From contig CAYLMA010000008.1 of assembly GCA_964384915.1 (NCBI GenBank), positions 1 to 64,000 of the forward strand: a DNA stretch of 64,000 bases. Reading direction: 5' to 3'. A program made the position numbers and the translations under genes. Source of the stretch: Sulfurimicrobium sp964384915. GTDB lineage: Bacteria > Pseudomonadota > Gammaproteobacteria > Burkholderiales > Sulfuricellaceae. A model generated the notes under the pieces. It was not told the DNA's origin. It did not search any database and saw nothing but the letters and a program-made list of their open reading frames with translations. Shown in pieces: positions 50,701 to 58,636 of this stretch (the stretch's first letter is position 1; each line of letters opens with the position of its first letter).

Positions 50701-50788
50701 TGGCGTAGCCGATCACCCCCAGCAGGGAGGTGATGGCAAGCACCATTGCCAGCAGCAGCGGGCGGCCGTGGAAGAATTTAAACAGCAT
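47708..50788 (-). CDS. RND family efflux pump, inner-membrane permease
   Basis: A 1026-residue proton-driven pump of the AcrB superfamily, with the typical 12 membrane spans and two large periplasmic loops. TM4 keeps the proton-relay Asp pair in LALGMLVDDAVVVLENI. The N terminus MLFKFFHGRPLLLAMVL is the usual first cytoplasmic-TM1 junction, so I chose the ATG at 50788. Sequence style (YAKMPRNMYPDVERPQV) resembles the HAE/unknown-substrate branch rather than the heavy-metal CusA branch; no methionine relay is obvious. Substrate unknown. It is the last gene of a minus-strand unit: outer-membrane factor, adaptor, repeat, pump. No regulator gene is adjacent. Confidence 0.93.
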   Translation of the reverse strand: MLFKFFHGRPLLLAMVLAITSLLGVIGYAKMPRNMYPDVERPQVTVITQLPGAAALSVAQKVSRPIEQELYALSHIRDVQSTNKNEVSIVRAEFNYEKGLDAALLDVNNALSRARGKLPPEVAPASVYAVGGFTQPVMVLAVSPKAGSNLSLAQVRLLAENDIRAALVTQPNIANVEVFGGYEPALRIEFDPLKLARYRITQAQLQELVGKLNRDWPVGTAQGADSSMTVTIYGERASPEALRLLPLAGGLTLGDVAELKLSHAERNSAYHGNGKAAIGVAMLRAPGGPVQKVVDDIEAVLPKLKARYPNLEFAIADTQGELIKTSNDNMMEALRDAIIFTSLVILFFLGNWRAVATALISIPLVFLSTIAILWLTGKEMNILVMTGIILALGMLVDDAVVVLENIERHLGELHEDVHTAIRRGTEEVLFPVFVGTLATAAVITPLMFVGDFSQQIFKHLILAVVIAVFTSYFVAVTFIPRLSAFWYRNGLPPKNRLERWMERGYQKLLAPGAKLYAGGLQFAFRGGFWRRLLLVLPAFALLVFSFKTIMPMIGRDALPPMDTGIVRVHVKFSANEPVAVAEGRLKEFEARLMQDPRVKRVSATFGSEAGVISLGSGQLPAEATFNITYLNRLERKESSWQIEADLRRQLAELPGVSIADAFDSGATALSTIKAPVNIRLYAEDWRLLPGAAKKVKAALLNIPGLTSVSLNWDANTTETHLVLDENKLRAFGLNPDAVIAQLPLKGLPLASLSKLPTVSALPVRSYFSEPYRSDPASLALLPVLLPDGSSVTLGEIGSFRQQPGLSLLTGNGMRYSLDLLAYRNTAPISILSETSLAAAQKVLPPGVEAADMGDNASGSDSSKRMLMGLGMGVLLLFGVLVPAYGSVKLALLSIIILPLSAIGAVWGLLAFDKALALPAILGIVLLFSIIIKNSILMVDFIQERRREGLGPFDAALGSIRLRYRPILMTALGTIAGMIPIAMQRAVGLERLSPLADAAIGGLLVGTVLSLFYLPMFYVWVSGKAKA

Positions 50789-50806
50789 GGCGGCCTGCTT
50801 CCATTG

Positions 50807-50914
50807 GAACCGCAAAGGCGCGAAGGCGCAAAGCAATCAGGCGGTCAGCCAATGGCCGAGGGGATGGATCTTGCCGGGCCGTCTTTCCTCTGCGGCTTTG
50901 CGCCTTTGCGGTTC
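50807..50914. repeat. Inverted repeat between adaptor and pump genes
   Basis: The left arm starts GAACCGCAAAGGCGC (50807-50821), then GAAGGCGCAAAG. The right arm CTTTGCGCCTTTGCGGTTC (50896-50914) is its complement minus one 8-base internal unit. The loop is about 60 bases. It occupies most of the 141-base gap between the adaptor stop and the pump start, and could attenuate or stabilise part of the operon transcript. Confidence 0.8.
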
Positions 50915-50929
50915 GATCTTTTAGTGAAT

Positions 50930-51982
50930 TCAAGGCCCTTTTCCTTGCAGCTTGAAGGGGGTTCCCGCCGCGAGGCGGGTAAGGATGTCCGGGCTCGCGC
51001 ACGCCAGGCGCCGGCCCGGCAGGCGCGGGTCGAGCGTGGCGGCGCCTTCCTCGCCTTCGGCGGCGAGTTGCACGCCGAGGGATTCGAGCTTGTCCGGGCC
51101 GGCCAGGCGCAATACCGTCGCGCCATGGCCGTCGCTGTTGAACAGGCAGGCGCGCGGCAGCAGGACGGCCTGGGGCGCCTGGTAGATGACGGCCAGGGCG
51201 TCCACCCTCGTGCCCGGCACGAATCCGCTCGCGGCGCGGGCTTCGAAGCGGCGCAGGCCCTGCGGCGTGGCTTCCGGCCAGGCCTGCAGCGGCAGCGTCT
51301 GGCCGCCGGCCTTGAGCGCCGTGGGCTGCAATCCGCTCGGCAAGGCGATCAGGAGGCGGTTGCCTGCCGCGGTGTCGGTGATCTTGAGCAGGGGTTTGCC
51401 GGGCGTGGCGAGATCGCCGGGCTGGACCAGGCGCTGGCTGACGACGCCGTCGAAGGGCGCGCTCACGGTGGCGTTGCGCAGGTTCTCCCGCGCCACGGCC
51501 TGGCGCGCCTGGGCTGCCGCGCTTGCGGCCTCCGCCGCCTGCAGTTGCTCCAGCGCCACGCCGCCGATCTGGTGCAATTGGCGGGTGCGCTGCAGGCGCG
51601 CCTGCTCGGCCTTGAGGGCGCTTTCCGCCGCGGCCAGCTCGGCGGCGAGGGAGCCGCCCTGGGGCTGGGAGCCGGACAGGCTCATGTCGAGCTTCACCAG
51701 CAGGTCGCCGCGCTTGAAACGCGCGCCCTCAAACAGGGGCAGGGCGGTGACATAGGCGGTGAGGCGGCTGGCGACCACGTTTTCATGCAGCGCGGCCACG
51801 TCCGCCGTGGTGCGCCGCGTCAGTTCGACCGGGCCGGCCTGCATCTGGCGCGCTTCCACCACCACGGCCAGGGTCTGGGGCGGAGTTTCCTGCGCGAGCT
51901 GGTGGCGTTTCTTCTTGACCAGGAACACGCCGGCGCCGATCAGGACGGCGATCAGCAGCAGCGGGATGATTTTCTTTTTCAT
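50930..51982 (-). CDS. RND efflux periplasmic adaptor (membrane fusion protein)
   Basis: HlyD/AcrA-type adaptor, 350 residues. N-terminal membrane anchor MKKKIIPLLLIAVLIGAGVF, then a barrel-sandwich half (AYVTALPLFEGARFKRGDLLVKLD) and a coiled-coil hairpin (about 100-160, ELAAAESALKAEQARLQRTR). The second lipoyl half is ATVSAPFDGVVSQRLVQPGD, followed by a beta-barrel domain. It links the inner pump with the TolC-like channel. The ATG at 51982 overlaps the upstream stop as ATGA; another ATG at 51994 adds four residues. The C-terminal membrane-proximal domain looks rather short. Confidence 0.92.
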   Translation of the reverse strand: MKKKIIPLLLIAVLIGAGVFLVKKKRHQLAQETPPQTLAVVVEARQMQAGPVELTRRTTADVAALHENVVASRLTAYVTALPLFEGARFKRGDLLVKLDMSLSGSQPQGGSLAAELAAAESALKAEQARLQRTRQLHQIGGVALEQLQAAEAASAAAQARQAVARENLRNATVSAPFDGVVSQRLVQPGDLATPGKPLLKITDTAAGNRLLIALPSGLQPTALKAGGQTLPLQAWPEATPQGLRRFEARAASGFVPGTRVDALAVIYQAPQAVLLPRACLFNSDGHGATVLRLAGPDKLESLGVQLAAEGEEGAATLDPRLPGRRLACASPDILTRLAAGTPFKLQGKGP

Positions 51983-53241
51983 GGACGTTCCCATCGGGCG
52001 ATGTAAGTTTCCGGCGCGGTGCCGGCCAGGACCTGGGCGGCGGACCAGGCCGCCGCGGCGCGCGCGCCGGAAAGCGCAAGCCGGTAGCGGGCATCGAGCA
52101 GGTCGCGTTCGTGGCGGAACAGGTTTTCCAGCGTCTGGCTGCCGAGGCGCTGCATTTCACGCTGCACCGCCACCACCTGGTCGCGGTACTCGATTTCCTT
52201 CTCCATCGCCGCCATGTCGGCGCGCGCCGCCTGGTAGGCGCTCTTCAGGCTGGCCAATTGGCGTGCCGAGTCGCGCAGCGCGGCCTGTTTCTGCTCGGCT
52301 GCGGCCTGCGCGCCGAGGGCCTGCGCCTGTGCCTGCTTGTGGGCGGTGACCCCCAGCGGCAGGCTCACGACGCCGCCGACGGTCCAGGTGTCGCGCTCGC
52401 CGCCGCCGCCGTAGTTGCGGAAATAACTCGTGTCGAGGTTGACCGAAGGGTACAGGGCGCGCCGGTTCTCACTCGCCTGGGCACGCGCCGCGGCCTCGCG
52501 GGCGGTGGCGATTTGCGCCGGCAGGGTGGCGTCAGGCGCCGCCTCGTCCCAGCCGGGCGGGGCCAGAACGGCGGCCTGGGGCAGGAAGTTTTCCCGCCCG
52601 CTGGCTTCCTCCAGCTCGGCCTGGGCCTGGCTGATGGCGCTGTGCAGCGCGGTTTCGTCCGCGGCGAGGCGCAGCATCTCGCTTTCCGCGTAGCGCGCAT
52701 CCACGCTGGCGGCACGGCCCAGCTCGACTTCCTTGCGGATGCGCGTATGCGCGGCTTCCACCCGCTGGCGATAGCGCACGAGGGCTTCCTTCTGCCGCGC
52801 CAGCGCCTGCAGGTTGAAATAGGCGCTGGCGGCCTGGTGCAGCTTGAGCAGGGTCTGCTGGCGCTCCAGCAACTGGCTGGCGGCCAGATCCTGCTGCGCC
52901 TTCTCGCGGTTGGCGGCGATGACGCCGAATACGTCCACTGGCAGGGTGTAATTCACGCCGGCCTGGGCGATGCGGCTGGAAGTCAGCGGCAGGCCGGGCT
53001 GGCCGGGGGTGTAGACGCCCACCACGCGCGGCCCTTCGTAATGGTGCCAGCCTGCCAGCAGGGCGGCATTGCCGAAATAGCGGCCGCCGGCGGCGTCCTT
53101 CTGGGCCTCGGCCGCGCCGGTCTGCAGGCCGGCCGCGCGCAACTGGGGATGCTGCAGGGTGTCGCGCAGCACCTCGGCCAGTTCGCCGGCCTGGGCTGCG
53201 AAGCTGAAGGTTAATACCGTTGCTGCGGCGGTGAGCGTCAA
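51979..53241 (-). CDS. TolC family outer membrane efflux protein
   Basis: About 420 residues with two outer-membrane-efflux (OEP) repeats forming coiled-coil hairpins and beta strands (LQHPQLRAAGLQTGAAEAQ; YPSVNLDTSYFRNYGGGG; DTWTVGGVVSLPLG). It ends with a C-terminal helix typical of TolC. It is the first gene of the RND unit. The annotated start is a TTG at 53241, giving a leader MTLTAAATVLTFSFAAQAG without basic residues. A CTG three codons upstream (53250) would restore MKLLTLTAAAT..., a standard signal peptide, with GAGG at suitable distance. No in-frame ATG or GTG is nearby. Confidence 0.9.
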   Translation of the reverse strand: MTLTAAATVLTFSFAAQAGELAEVLRDTLQHPQLRAAGLQTGAAEAQKDAAGGRYFGNAALLAGWHHYEGPRVVGVYTPGQPGLPLTSSRIAQAGVNYTLPVDVFGVIAANREKAQQDLAASQLLERQQTLLKLHQAASAYFNLQALARQKEALVRYRQRVEAAHTRIRKEVELGRAASVDARYAESEMLRLAADETALHSAISQAQAELEEASGRENFLPQAAVLAPPGWDEAAPDATLPAQIATAREAAARAQASENRRALYPSVNLDTSYFRNYGGGGERDTWTVGGVVSLPLGVTAHKQAQAQALGAQAAAEQKQAALRDSARQLASLKSAYQAARADMAAMEKEIEYRDQVVAVQREMQRLGSQTLENLFRHERDLLDARYRLALSGARAAAAWSAAQVLAGTAPETYIARWERP

Positions 53242-53491
53242 AAGTTTCAGAGGGAAAGCCTCAGGGCTGAAATTCGAGAATAAGGAATATGATAAATGAT
53301 AAGGTGATATTCAAACATTGATTTGAAATAACTCGGGCGGGTTTGTTGCCTGCGGGCGCTCGGGGTTTTTAATATTTTTAATGTGCTTACATAGAGGGGC
53401 GCAGTTTTTGGATTTTATCCAGTACAATGCCCATAATTATTTTTGATGGCTTGAAGGCAAGCTGTCGTTCCAAAAATTAGGGCGCTTATTG
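53242..53491. promoter_or_regulatory. Divergent intergenic region, RND operon / ccm operon
   Basis: A 250-base AT-rich region that must hold promoters for both operons. A dyad TTCAAA-CATTGA-TTTGAA spans 53310-53327. A TACAAT near 53423-53428 could be a -10 for ccm, but no matching -35 is seen. No start-proximal ribosome site is strong for ccmA. Confidence 0.4.
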
Positions 53492-54109
53492 ATGCTGGAA
53501 GGGAAAGACCTCGCCTGTGTCCGGGGCGAGCGTACATTGTTCAGCCACCTGAATTTCAGGCTGGCCGAGGGCGAGCTGCTGCTGGTGCAAGGCGCCAACG
53601 GCAGCGGCAAGACCAGCCTGTTGCGCATGCTGTGCGGCTTGCTGGCGCCGGAGTTCGGCGATATTCTATGGCGCGGCGAGAACATCGGCTCGGTACGCGA
53701 AAGCTACCACGCCGAGATGGCCTATTTCGGCCATGCCCCGGCGGTCAAGGAGGATCTCACGGCTTTCGAGAACCTTGATTTTTCCTGCCGGCTGGCGGGC
53801 ATGGCGCTGGGCCGGGATGAGGTCGAAGGCGCGCTCGGCCACCTTGGTTTGGGCCATTGCCTGAACCTGCCGGCAAAATCACTGTCACAAGGGCAGCGTC
53901 GTCGCGTGGCTCTGGCCCGCATGCTGCTGGGCAAGGCCCGCCTGTGGATACTGGACGAGCCGCTCACGGCGCTGGACCAGGCGGCTCTGCAGCTGGTGCA
54001 GTCCCTGATCGGCGAGCATTTGCAGCGCGGCGGCATGGCTTTGCTGACCACGCATCAGCCGGTCACGATTCCGGGCGTTGAACCCAGAATCCTGAGTTTG
54101 ACGCCGTGA
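53492..54109 (+). CDS. ccmA: Cytochrome c biogenesis ATP-binding protein CcmA
   Basis: ATPase of the CcmABCD complex that releases haem-loaded CcmE from CcmC in System I cytochrome c maturation. It is 205 residues long. Walker A is GANGSGKTS (about 35-43), the ABC signature is SLSQGQRRRVALARML, and Walker B is LWILDEPL. The ATG at 53492 is preferred over the adjacent TTG. Its stop overlaps ccmB by four bases. First gene of a complete ccmABCDEFGHI set with no gaps. Confidence 0.96.
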   Translation: MLEGKDLACVRGERTLFSHLNFRLAEGELLLVQGANGSGKTSLLRMLCGLLAPEFGDILWRGENIGSVRESYHAEMAYFGHAPAVKEDLTAFENLDFSCRLAGMALGRDEVEGALGHLGLGHCLNLPAKSLSQGQRRRVALARMLLGKARLWILDEPLTALDQAALQLVQSLIGEHLQRGGMALLTTHQPVTIPGVEPRILSLTP

Positions 54110-54780
54110 GCATGCTGCAAACCGTTTTTGATTTATTGCGGCGCGAATTGATGCTGGCCATGAGACGGCGCGGGGATGTGCTGACCGTGCTGTTTTTTTT
54201 CGTCATCGTCGCCAGCCTGTTCCCGCTGGGTGTCGGGCCTGACACCCAGCTGCTGCGCCTGATGGGCGGCGGCGTGGTGTGGGTGTCGGCGCTGCTTGCA
54301 GCCATGCTTTCGCTGGGACGCATGTTCGCCAACGACTACGCCGACGGCACGCTGGAACAGCTGGTTTTGACGCCGATGCCGCCCGTGGTGTGGATCACCG
54401 GCAAAATACTGGCGCACTGGCTGGTGAGCGGGGTGCCGCTGATTCTCGTGGCGCCGGTGCTGGGAATCCAGTTCGGCCTGTCGAACGAGGCGCTGGGCGT
54501 GCTGATTTTTTCGCTGCTGCTCGGTACGCCGGTGCTGTCCCTGATCGGTGCGGTCGGCGCGGCTTTGACCCTGGGCTTGCGTGGCGGCGGGGTGCTGGTG
54601 TCGTTGCTGGTGCTGCCGCTCTATATTCCGGTGCTGATTTTTGGCGCCGGCGCGGTGGATGGTGCAATGTCAGGACTGGGCGCGGAAGCGCACCTGTCAT
54701 TGCTGGGTGGTATCTTGATTTTGGCCTTCTTGCTGACGCCTTGGGCGGTGGCGGCGGCATTGCGGATTTCGATTGAATAA
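54106..54780 (+). CDS. ccmB: Haem exporter subunit CcmB
   Basis: A 224-residue permease with six predicted membrane segments. It carries the family features LLRRELMLAMRRRGDVL at the N-terminal cytoplasmic side and FANDYADGTLEQLVLTPMP in the first loop. It forms the channel-like part of the ABC complex with CcmA. Starts at the GTG at 54106 inside the ccmA end (an ATG two codons on is possible) and overlaps the ccmC ATG by one base. Confidence 0.96.
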   Translation: MSMLQTVFDLLRRELMLAMRRRGDVLTVLFFFVIVASLFPLGVGPDTQLLRLMGGGVVWVSALLAAMLSLGRMFANDYADGTLEQLVLTPMPPVVWITGKILAHWLVSGVPLILVAPVLGIQFGLSNEALGVLIFSLLLGTPVLSLIGAVGAALTLGLRGGGVLVSLLVLPLYIPVLIFGAGAVDGAMSGLGAEAHLSLLGGILILAFLLTPWAVAAALRISIE

Positions 54781-55523
54781 TGAACAGCATTAACTGGTAC
54801 AAATATTCTTCTCCGGCGACTTTTTACCACCTTGCAGGCCGGTTGGTCCCATGGTTTTATGCTGCAGCAGCTTTGCTCTCGGTAGTTGGGCTGTACATCG
54901 GGTTCATTCTTGCGCCCACGGATTTTCAGCAGGGCGAATCCTACCGCATCATCTTCATCCACGTGCCGGCCTCCTGGATGTCGATGTTCATTTATGTGGT
55001 GATGGCGGTCTGGGCGGCGATCGGACTGGCGTTCAATACGCGCCTGTCTTTCATGATGATGAGCGCGCTGGCGCCCACCGGGGCCATGCTGACTTTTGTC
55101 GCGTTGTGGACGGGCGCCTTGTGGGGCAAGCCGACCTGGGGCGCATGGTGGGTATGGGATGCGCGCCTGACCTCGGAATTGATCCTGTTCTTCCTTTATA
55201 TCGGCTTCATGGCGCTGCAGGCGGCGATCGACGATCCGCGCCGCGCCGACCGCGCCGGCGCCCTGATCGCATTGGTGGGCGTGGTCAACGTGCCGATCAT
55301 CTATTTTTCCGTCAGATGGTGGAACACCCTGCATCAGGGCGCTTCGGTAAGCGTGACCAAGGCGCCGAGCATGGCCACCATCATGCTGATAGGCATGCTG
55401 GTGATGGCATTCGCGGTATGGATGTATGCCATTGCGGCGGCGTTGTCGCGGGCGCGAAGTATTATTCTGGAGCGTGAACGAAATAGCCAGTGGGTGGCCC
55501 AATTGCTGGAGTCCAAGGTATGA
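54780..55523 (+). CDS. ccmC: Haem lyase-loading protein CcmC
   Basis: A 247-residue protein with six membrane segments. The tryptophan-rich haem-handling motif is WGAWWVWDARLTSELIL in the second periplasmic loop, with His ligands in IHVPASWMS and RWWNTLHQG. It attaches haem covalently to CcmE. One-base overlap with ccmB, ATGA overlap with ccmD. Confidence 0.97.
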   Translation: MNSINWYKYSSPATFYHLAGRLVPWFYAAAALLSVVGLYIGFILAPTDFQQGESYRIIFIHVPASWMSMFIYVVMAVWAAIGLAFNTRLSFMMMSALAPTGAMLTFVALWTGALWGKPTWGAWWVWDARLTSELILFFLYIGFMALQAAIDDPRRADRAGALIALVGVVNVPIIYFSVRWWNTLHQGASVSVTKAPSMATIMLIGMLVMAFAVWMYAIAAALSRARSIILERERNSQWVAQLLESKV

Positions 55524-55711
55524 ACTGGAATAGCTGGTCTGAGTTTTTCCGCATGGGCGGGTATGGCCTCTACGTGTGGGGATCCTATGCGGTGACCGCC
55601 TTCTTGGTCGCCGGCGAGATACTGCTCTTGAGAGCGCGGCGGCAACAGGCATTGAAGCTGGCATTGCGCACAGTGAAATATGGCAAGGCTGAAAAGGATA
55701 CAGATAACTGA
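55520..55711 (+). CDS. ccmD: Haem exporter protein CcmD
   Basis: A 63-residue membrane protein with one span. Typical CcmD pattern: an N-terminal FFRMGGYGLYVWGSYAVTAF segment, then a basic LLLRARRQQALKLAL tail. It stabilises the CcmABC-CcmE complex. The ATG at 55520 overlaps the ccmC stop; it ends on the first base of ccmE. Confidence 0.93.
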   Translation: MNWNSWSEFFRMGGYGLYVWGSYAVTAFLVAGEILLLRARRQQALKLALRTVKYGKAEKDTDN

Positions 55712-56193
55712 TGAAATCACGACATAAAAAACTGATTCTGATTGGCGTGGTGGTGCTGGCGCTGGGTGCGGTAGCGGCGCTGGTGCTGAATGCTTTCCAG
55801 AGCAATCTGGTGTTTTTCTTCTCCCCGACCCAGATTGCCAACGGCGAAGCGCCGAAAGAGCGGGCATTCCGCATCGGCGGGCTGGTCGAGGATGGCAGCT
55901 TGCGCCGCGAGCCAGATGGCGTGACGGCGCATTTCCGCATCACTGATACGGCGAAAACCATTCCTGTTACCTACAAAGGCCTGCTGCCCGACTTGTTCAA
56001 GGAAGGCAAAGGCGTGGTGGCGGAAGGACGCATGAACAGCAGCGGCGTGTTCATGGCCGAGCAGGTGCTGGCCAAGCACGACGAGAACTACATGCCGCCC
56101 GAAGCGGCCAGCGCGCTGGAACAGGCGCAAAAAGCGCAGCAAACCTTAATCACTCCACAAGAATCAGCTTCACCGCAGGAAGGTAAACAATGA
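55711..56193 (+). CDS. ccmE: Cytochrome c maturation haem chaperone CcmE
   Basis: Periplasmic haem chaperone, 160 residues. N-terminal anchor (about 8-28), OB-fold domain and the haem-binding motif LAKHDENYMPPE: His123 binds haem covalently and Tyr127 serves as the iron ligand. The C-terminal Gln/Ala-rich tail is unstructured. Overlaps ccmD by one base and ccmF by four bases. Confidence 0.97.
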   Translation: MKSRHKKLILIGVVVLALGAVAALVLNAFQSNLVFFFSPTQIANGEAPKERAFRIGGLVEDGSLRREPDGVTAHFRITDTAKTIPVTYKGLLPDLFKEGKGVVAEGRMNSSGVFMAEQVLAKHDENYMPPEAASALEQAQKAQQTLITPQESASPQEGKQ

Positions 56194-58115
56194 TTCCAGA
56201 ACTCGGCCATTTTTCATTAATCCTGGCGCTGCTGCTCGCGCTGGTTCAAGGCGTCTTGCCGCTGGTGGGCGCCACACGCAATAATCAGGCGTGGATGGCG
56301 GTCGCCAGGCCAGCCGCCCACGCACAGTTCCTGTTTGTCGCCATTGCCTTTGGCGCATTGGCCTATTCATTTCTGACCCTCGATTTTTCGGTCATGAACG
56401 TGACACGCAACTCCCATTCCCGCCTTCCTGAAATTTACCGCTTCACCGCCACCTGGGGTTCGCATGAAGGCTCGATGTTGCTGTGGACTTTCATCCTCGG
56501 CATGTGGACCGTGGCGGTCACCCTGTTCAGCCGCCATCTTCCGGATGACATGGTGGCGCGCGTGGTCGGCGTGATGGGGCTGGTCAGTTTTGGTTTCCTG
56601 CTGTTCATGCTGGCTACCTCCAATCCTTTCCTGCGCATGGAAATGGCCATGGACGGTTCCGATCTTAACCCGCTGCTGCAGGATCCGGGCATGGTGGTTC
56701 ATCCTCCGATCCTGTACATGGGCTATGTCGGATTTTCCGTGGCGTTTGCCTTCGCGTTAGCGGCGCTGCTTTCCGGCAAGCTGGATGCCAGCTGGGCGCG
56801 CTGGTCGCGCCCCTGGACCACGGCGGCCTGGTCGTTCCTGACCATAGGCATCATGATGGGCAGCTGGTGGGCCTATTACGAGTTGGGCTGGGGCGGATGG
56901 TGGTTCTGGGACCCGGTCGAGAACGCCTCGCTCATGCCCTGGCTGGTGGGGACGGCGCTGATCCATTCGCTGGCGGTGACCGAGAAGCGCGGCAGCTTCA
57001 AGGCGTGGACGGTGTTCCTCGCCATCGGCGCGTTTTCCCTCAGCCTGCTCGGGACCTTCCTGGTGCGTTCCGGCGTGCTGTCCTCGGTGCACTCCTTTGC
57101 AACAGATCCGACACGCGGCCTGTTCATTCTAATATTTCTCGCCGTGGTGATCGGCGGCTCTCTGCTGCTGTTTGCCATGCGCGCCTCTCATGTCGGCCTG
57201 GGCGGACGCTTTGCGCTGGTTTCACGCGAATCGTTCCTGATGGTGAACAACATCCTCTTGCTGACGGCGACCGGATCTGTGCTGCTGGGCACGCTCTATC
57301 CGCTGTTTCTCGATGCGCTGGGGCTGGGCAAAATTTCGGTTGGCCCGCCTTATTTCAATTCCGTATTCATTCCTCTGGTAACGCCGCTGATCTTCCTCGC
57401 CGGCGTCGGGCCGCTGACGCGCTGGAAACAGGTGAATGTGCCTGAACTGGCGCATCGCTTGAAGTGGGGCTTCGGCGCCAGCGTCGTGGCGGCATTGCTG
57501 TTGCCATTTGCTCAAGGGGAGTGGCAACCGATGGTATCCCTGGGTATTCTGCTGGCCCTGTGGATCGTCGTGACCGTGGCCATCAGCGTGCGTGCACGGA
57601 TGCGCACGACCGCAGGCTGGTCGGCGAACTTTTACGGCATGCATCTGGCCCACCTGGGGGTGGCGGTGACGGTCATAGGCGTGACCATGGTGTCTTTCTA
57701 CCAGACAGAGCGCAACATGCGCATGGCTGTGGGCGAGACGGTCACGGTGCAGGATTACACTTTCCGCTTCGATGGCGTAGTCGATGTGACCGGCCCGAAT
57801 TATACGGGAGCGCGCGGCACGCTTGAGGTGAGCCGGAACGGCAAGCCGTTCGCCACGCTGCATCCTGAGAAACGCATTTACGTGGCTTCCGGCATGCCGT
57901 TCACAGAATCGGCGATCGATTACGGCTTTACGCGCGATCTGTATGCCGCCCTTGGCGAACGTCTGGACGATGGCGCCTGGAGCGTGCGTCTGTTCCATAA
58001 GCCGTTTGTGGTGTGGATCTGGATCGGCTCGGTGCTGATGGCTCTGGGCGGCTTTTTGGCGATCAGCGACCGGCGTTACCGCACTTCGCGCAAGAAGGGG
58101 GGGGCTGCAGCATGA
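56190..58115 (+). CDS. ccmF: Cytochrome c haem lyase subunit CcmF
   Basis: Large membrane component of the haem ligation complex, 641 residues and about 15 spans. The WWD-like motif is GWGGWWFWDPVENASLMPW (about 230-248), with conserved His in TWGSHEGSMLLW and VHPPILYMGYVG. A periplasmic domain lies near the C terminus. It transfers haem from CcmE to apocytochrome CXXCH sites. Overlaps ccmE and ccmG. Confidence 0.97.
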   Translation: MIPELGHFSLILALLLALVQGVLPLVGATRNNQAWMAVARPAAHAQFLFVAIAFGALAYSFLTLDFSVMNVTRNSHSRLPEIYRFTATWGSHEGSMLLWTFILGMWTVAVTLFSRHLPDDMVARVVGVMGLVSFGFLLFMLATSNPFLRMEMAMDGSDLNPLLQDPGMVVHPPILYMGYVGFSVAFAFALAALLSGKLDASWARWSRPWTTAAWSFLTIGIMMGSWWAYYELGWGGWWFWDPVENASLMPWLVGTALIHSLAVTEKRGSFKAWTVFLAIGAFSLSLLGTFLVRSGVLSSVHSFATDPTRGLFILIFLAVVIGGSLLLFAMRASHVGLGGRFALVSRESFLMVNNILLLTATGSVLLGTLYPLFLDALGLGKISVGPPYFNSVFIPLVTPLIFLAGVGPLTRWKQVNVPELAHRLKWGFGASVVAALLLPFAQGEWQPMVSLGILLALWIVVTVAISVRARMRTTAGWSANFYGMHLAHLGVAVTVIGVTMVSFYQTERNMRMAVGETVTVQDYTFRFDGVVDVTGPNYTGARGTLEVSRNGKPFATLHPEKRIYVASGMPFTESAIDYGFTRDLYAALGERLDDGAWSVRLFHKPFVVWIWIGSVLMALGGFLAISDRRYRTSRKKGGAAA

Positions 58116-58636
58116 AGCGTTTCCTGATTCCCCTGGGTATTTTCATCGTACTGGTGATTTTTCTCGGCATCGGCCTCAAGCTCAATCCGCGTGAAGTGCC
58201 ATCGCCGCTGATCGGCAAGCCGGCACCCGATTTCAAGCTCGCACTGTTGTCCGACCCGTCCAGGCAACTGAGTCCGGCGGATCTGCGCGGCAAGGTCTGG
58301 CTGTTCAATGTGTGGGCTTCCTGGTGCGGCTCCTGCCGCCAGGAACACGATCTCCTGCTTGGCCTGGCAAGGCAGGGCAGCGTGCCGATCTATGGCATGG
58401 ATTACAAGGACCAGCCCGGTGATGCTCGTGCCGTGCTGGCGCGTTTTGGAAATCCCTATGTCGATACGGTTATGGATCCGGACGGGCGGACAGGCATCAA
58501 TTATGGCGTGTATGGCGTTCCAGAGACCTATCTTGTCGATAAAACCGGCGTCATCCGCTACAAGCATACCGGCCCCCTGACCCAGGAAATACTGGACAAA
58601 AAGATTCTCCCCTTGGCGAAGGAGTTGCAGCAATGA
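58112..58636 (+). CDS. ccmG: Thiol:disulfide interchange protein CcmG (DsbE)
   Basis: Membrane-anchored periplasmic thioredoxin, 174 residues, that keeps apocytochrome haem-binding cysteines reduced. N-terminal anchor (about 4-22) and active site WASWCGSCRQEH (Cys72, Cys75). The typical CcmG acidic/GVPET loop is present as YGVYGVPETYLVD. Start at the ATG at 58112, overlapping the ccmF stop. Its reductant, DsbD/CcdA, is not in the window. Confidence 0.96.
   Translation: MKRFLIPLGIFIVLVIFLGIGLKLNPREVPSPLIGKPAPDFKLALLSDPSRQLSPADLRGKVWLFNVWASWCGSCRQEHDLLLGLARQGSVPIYGMDYKDQPGDARAVLARFGNPYVDTVMDPDGRTGINYGVYGVPETYLVDKTGVIRYKHTGPLTQEILDKKILPLAKELQQ

Noticed and set aside
53318..53331. FNR-like box TTGAT-N4-AATAA before ccmA
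   Set aside because: Only one half-site matches the consensus; the second half has three of five bases. Too weak to call.
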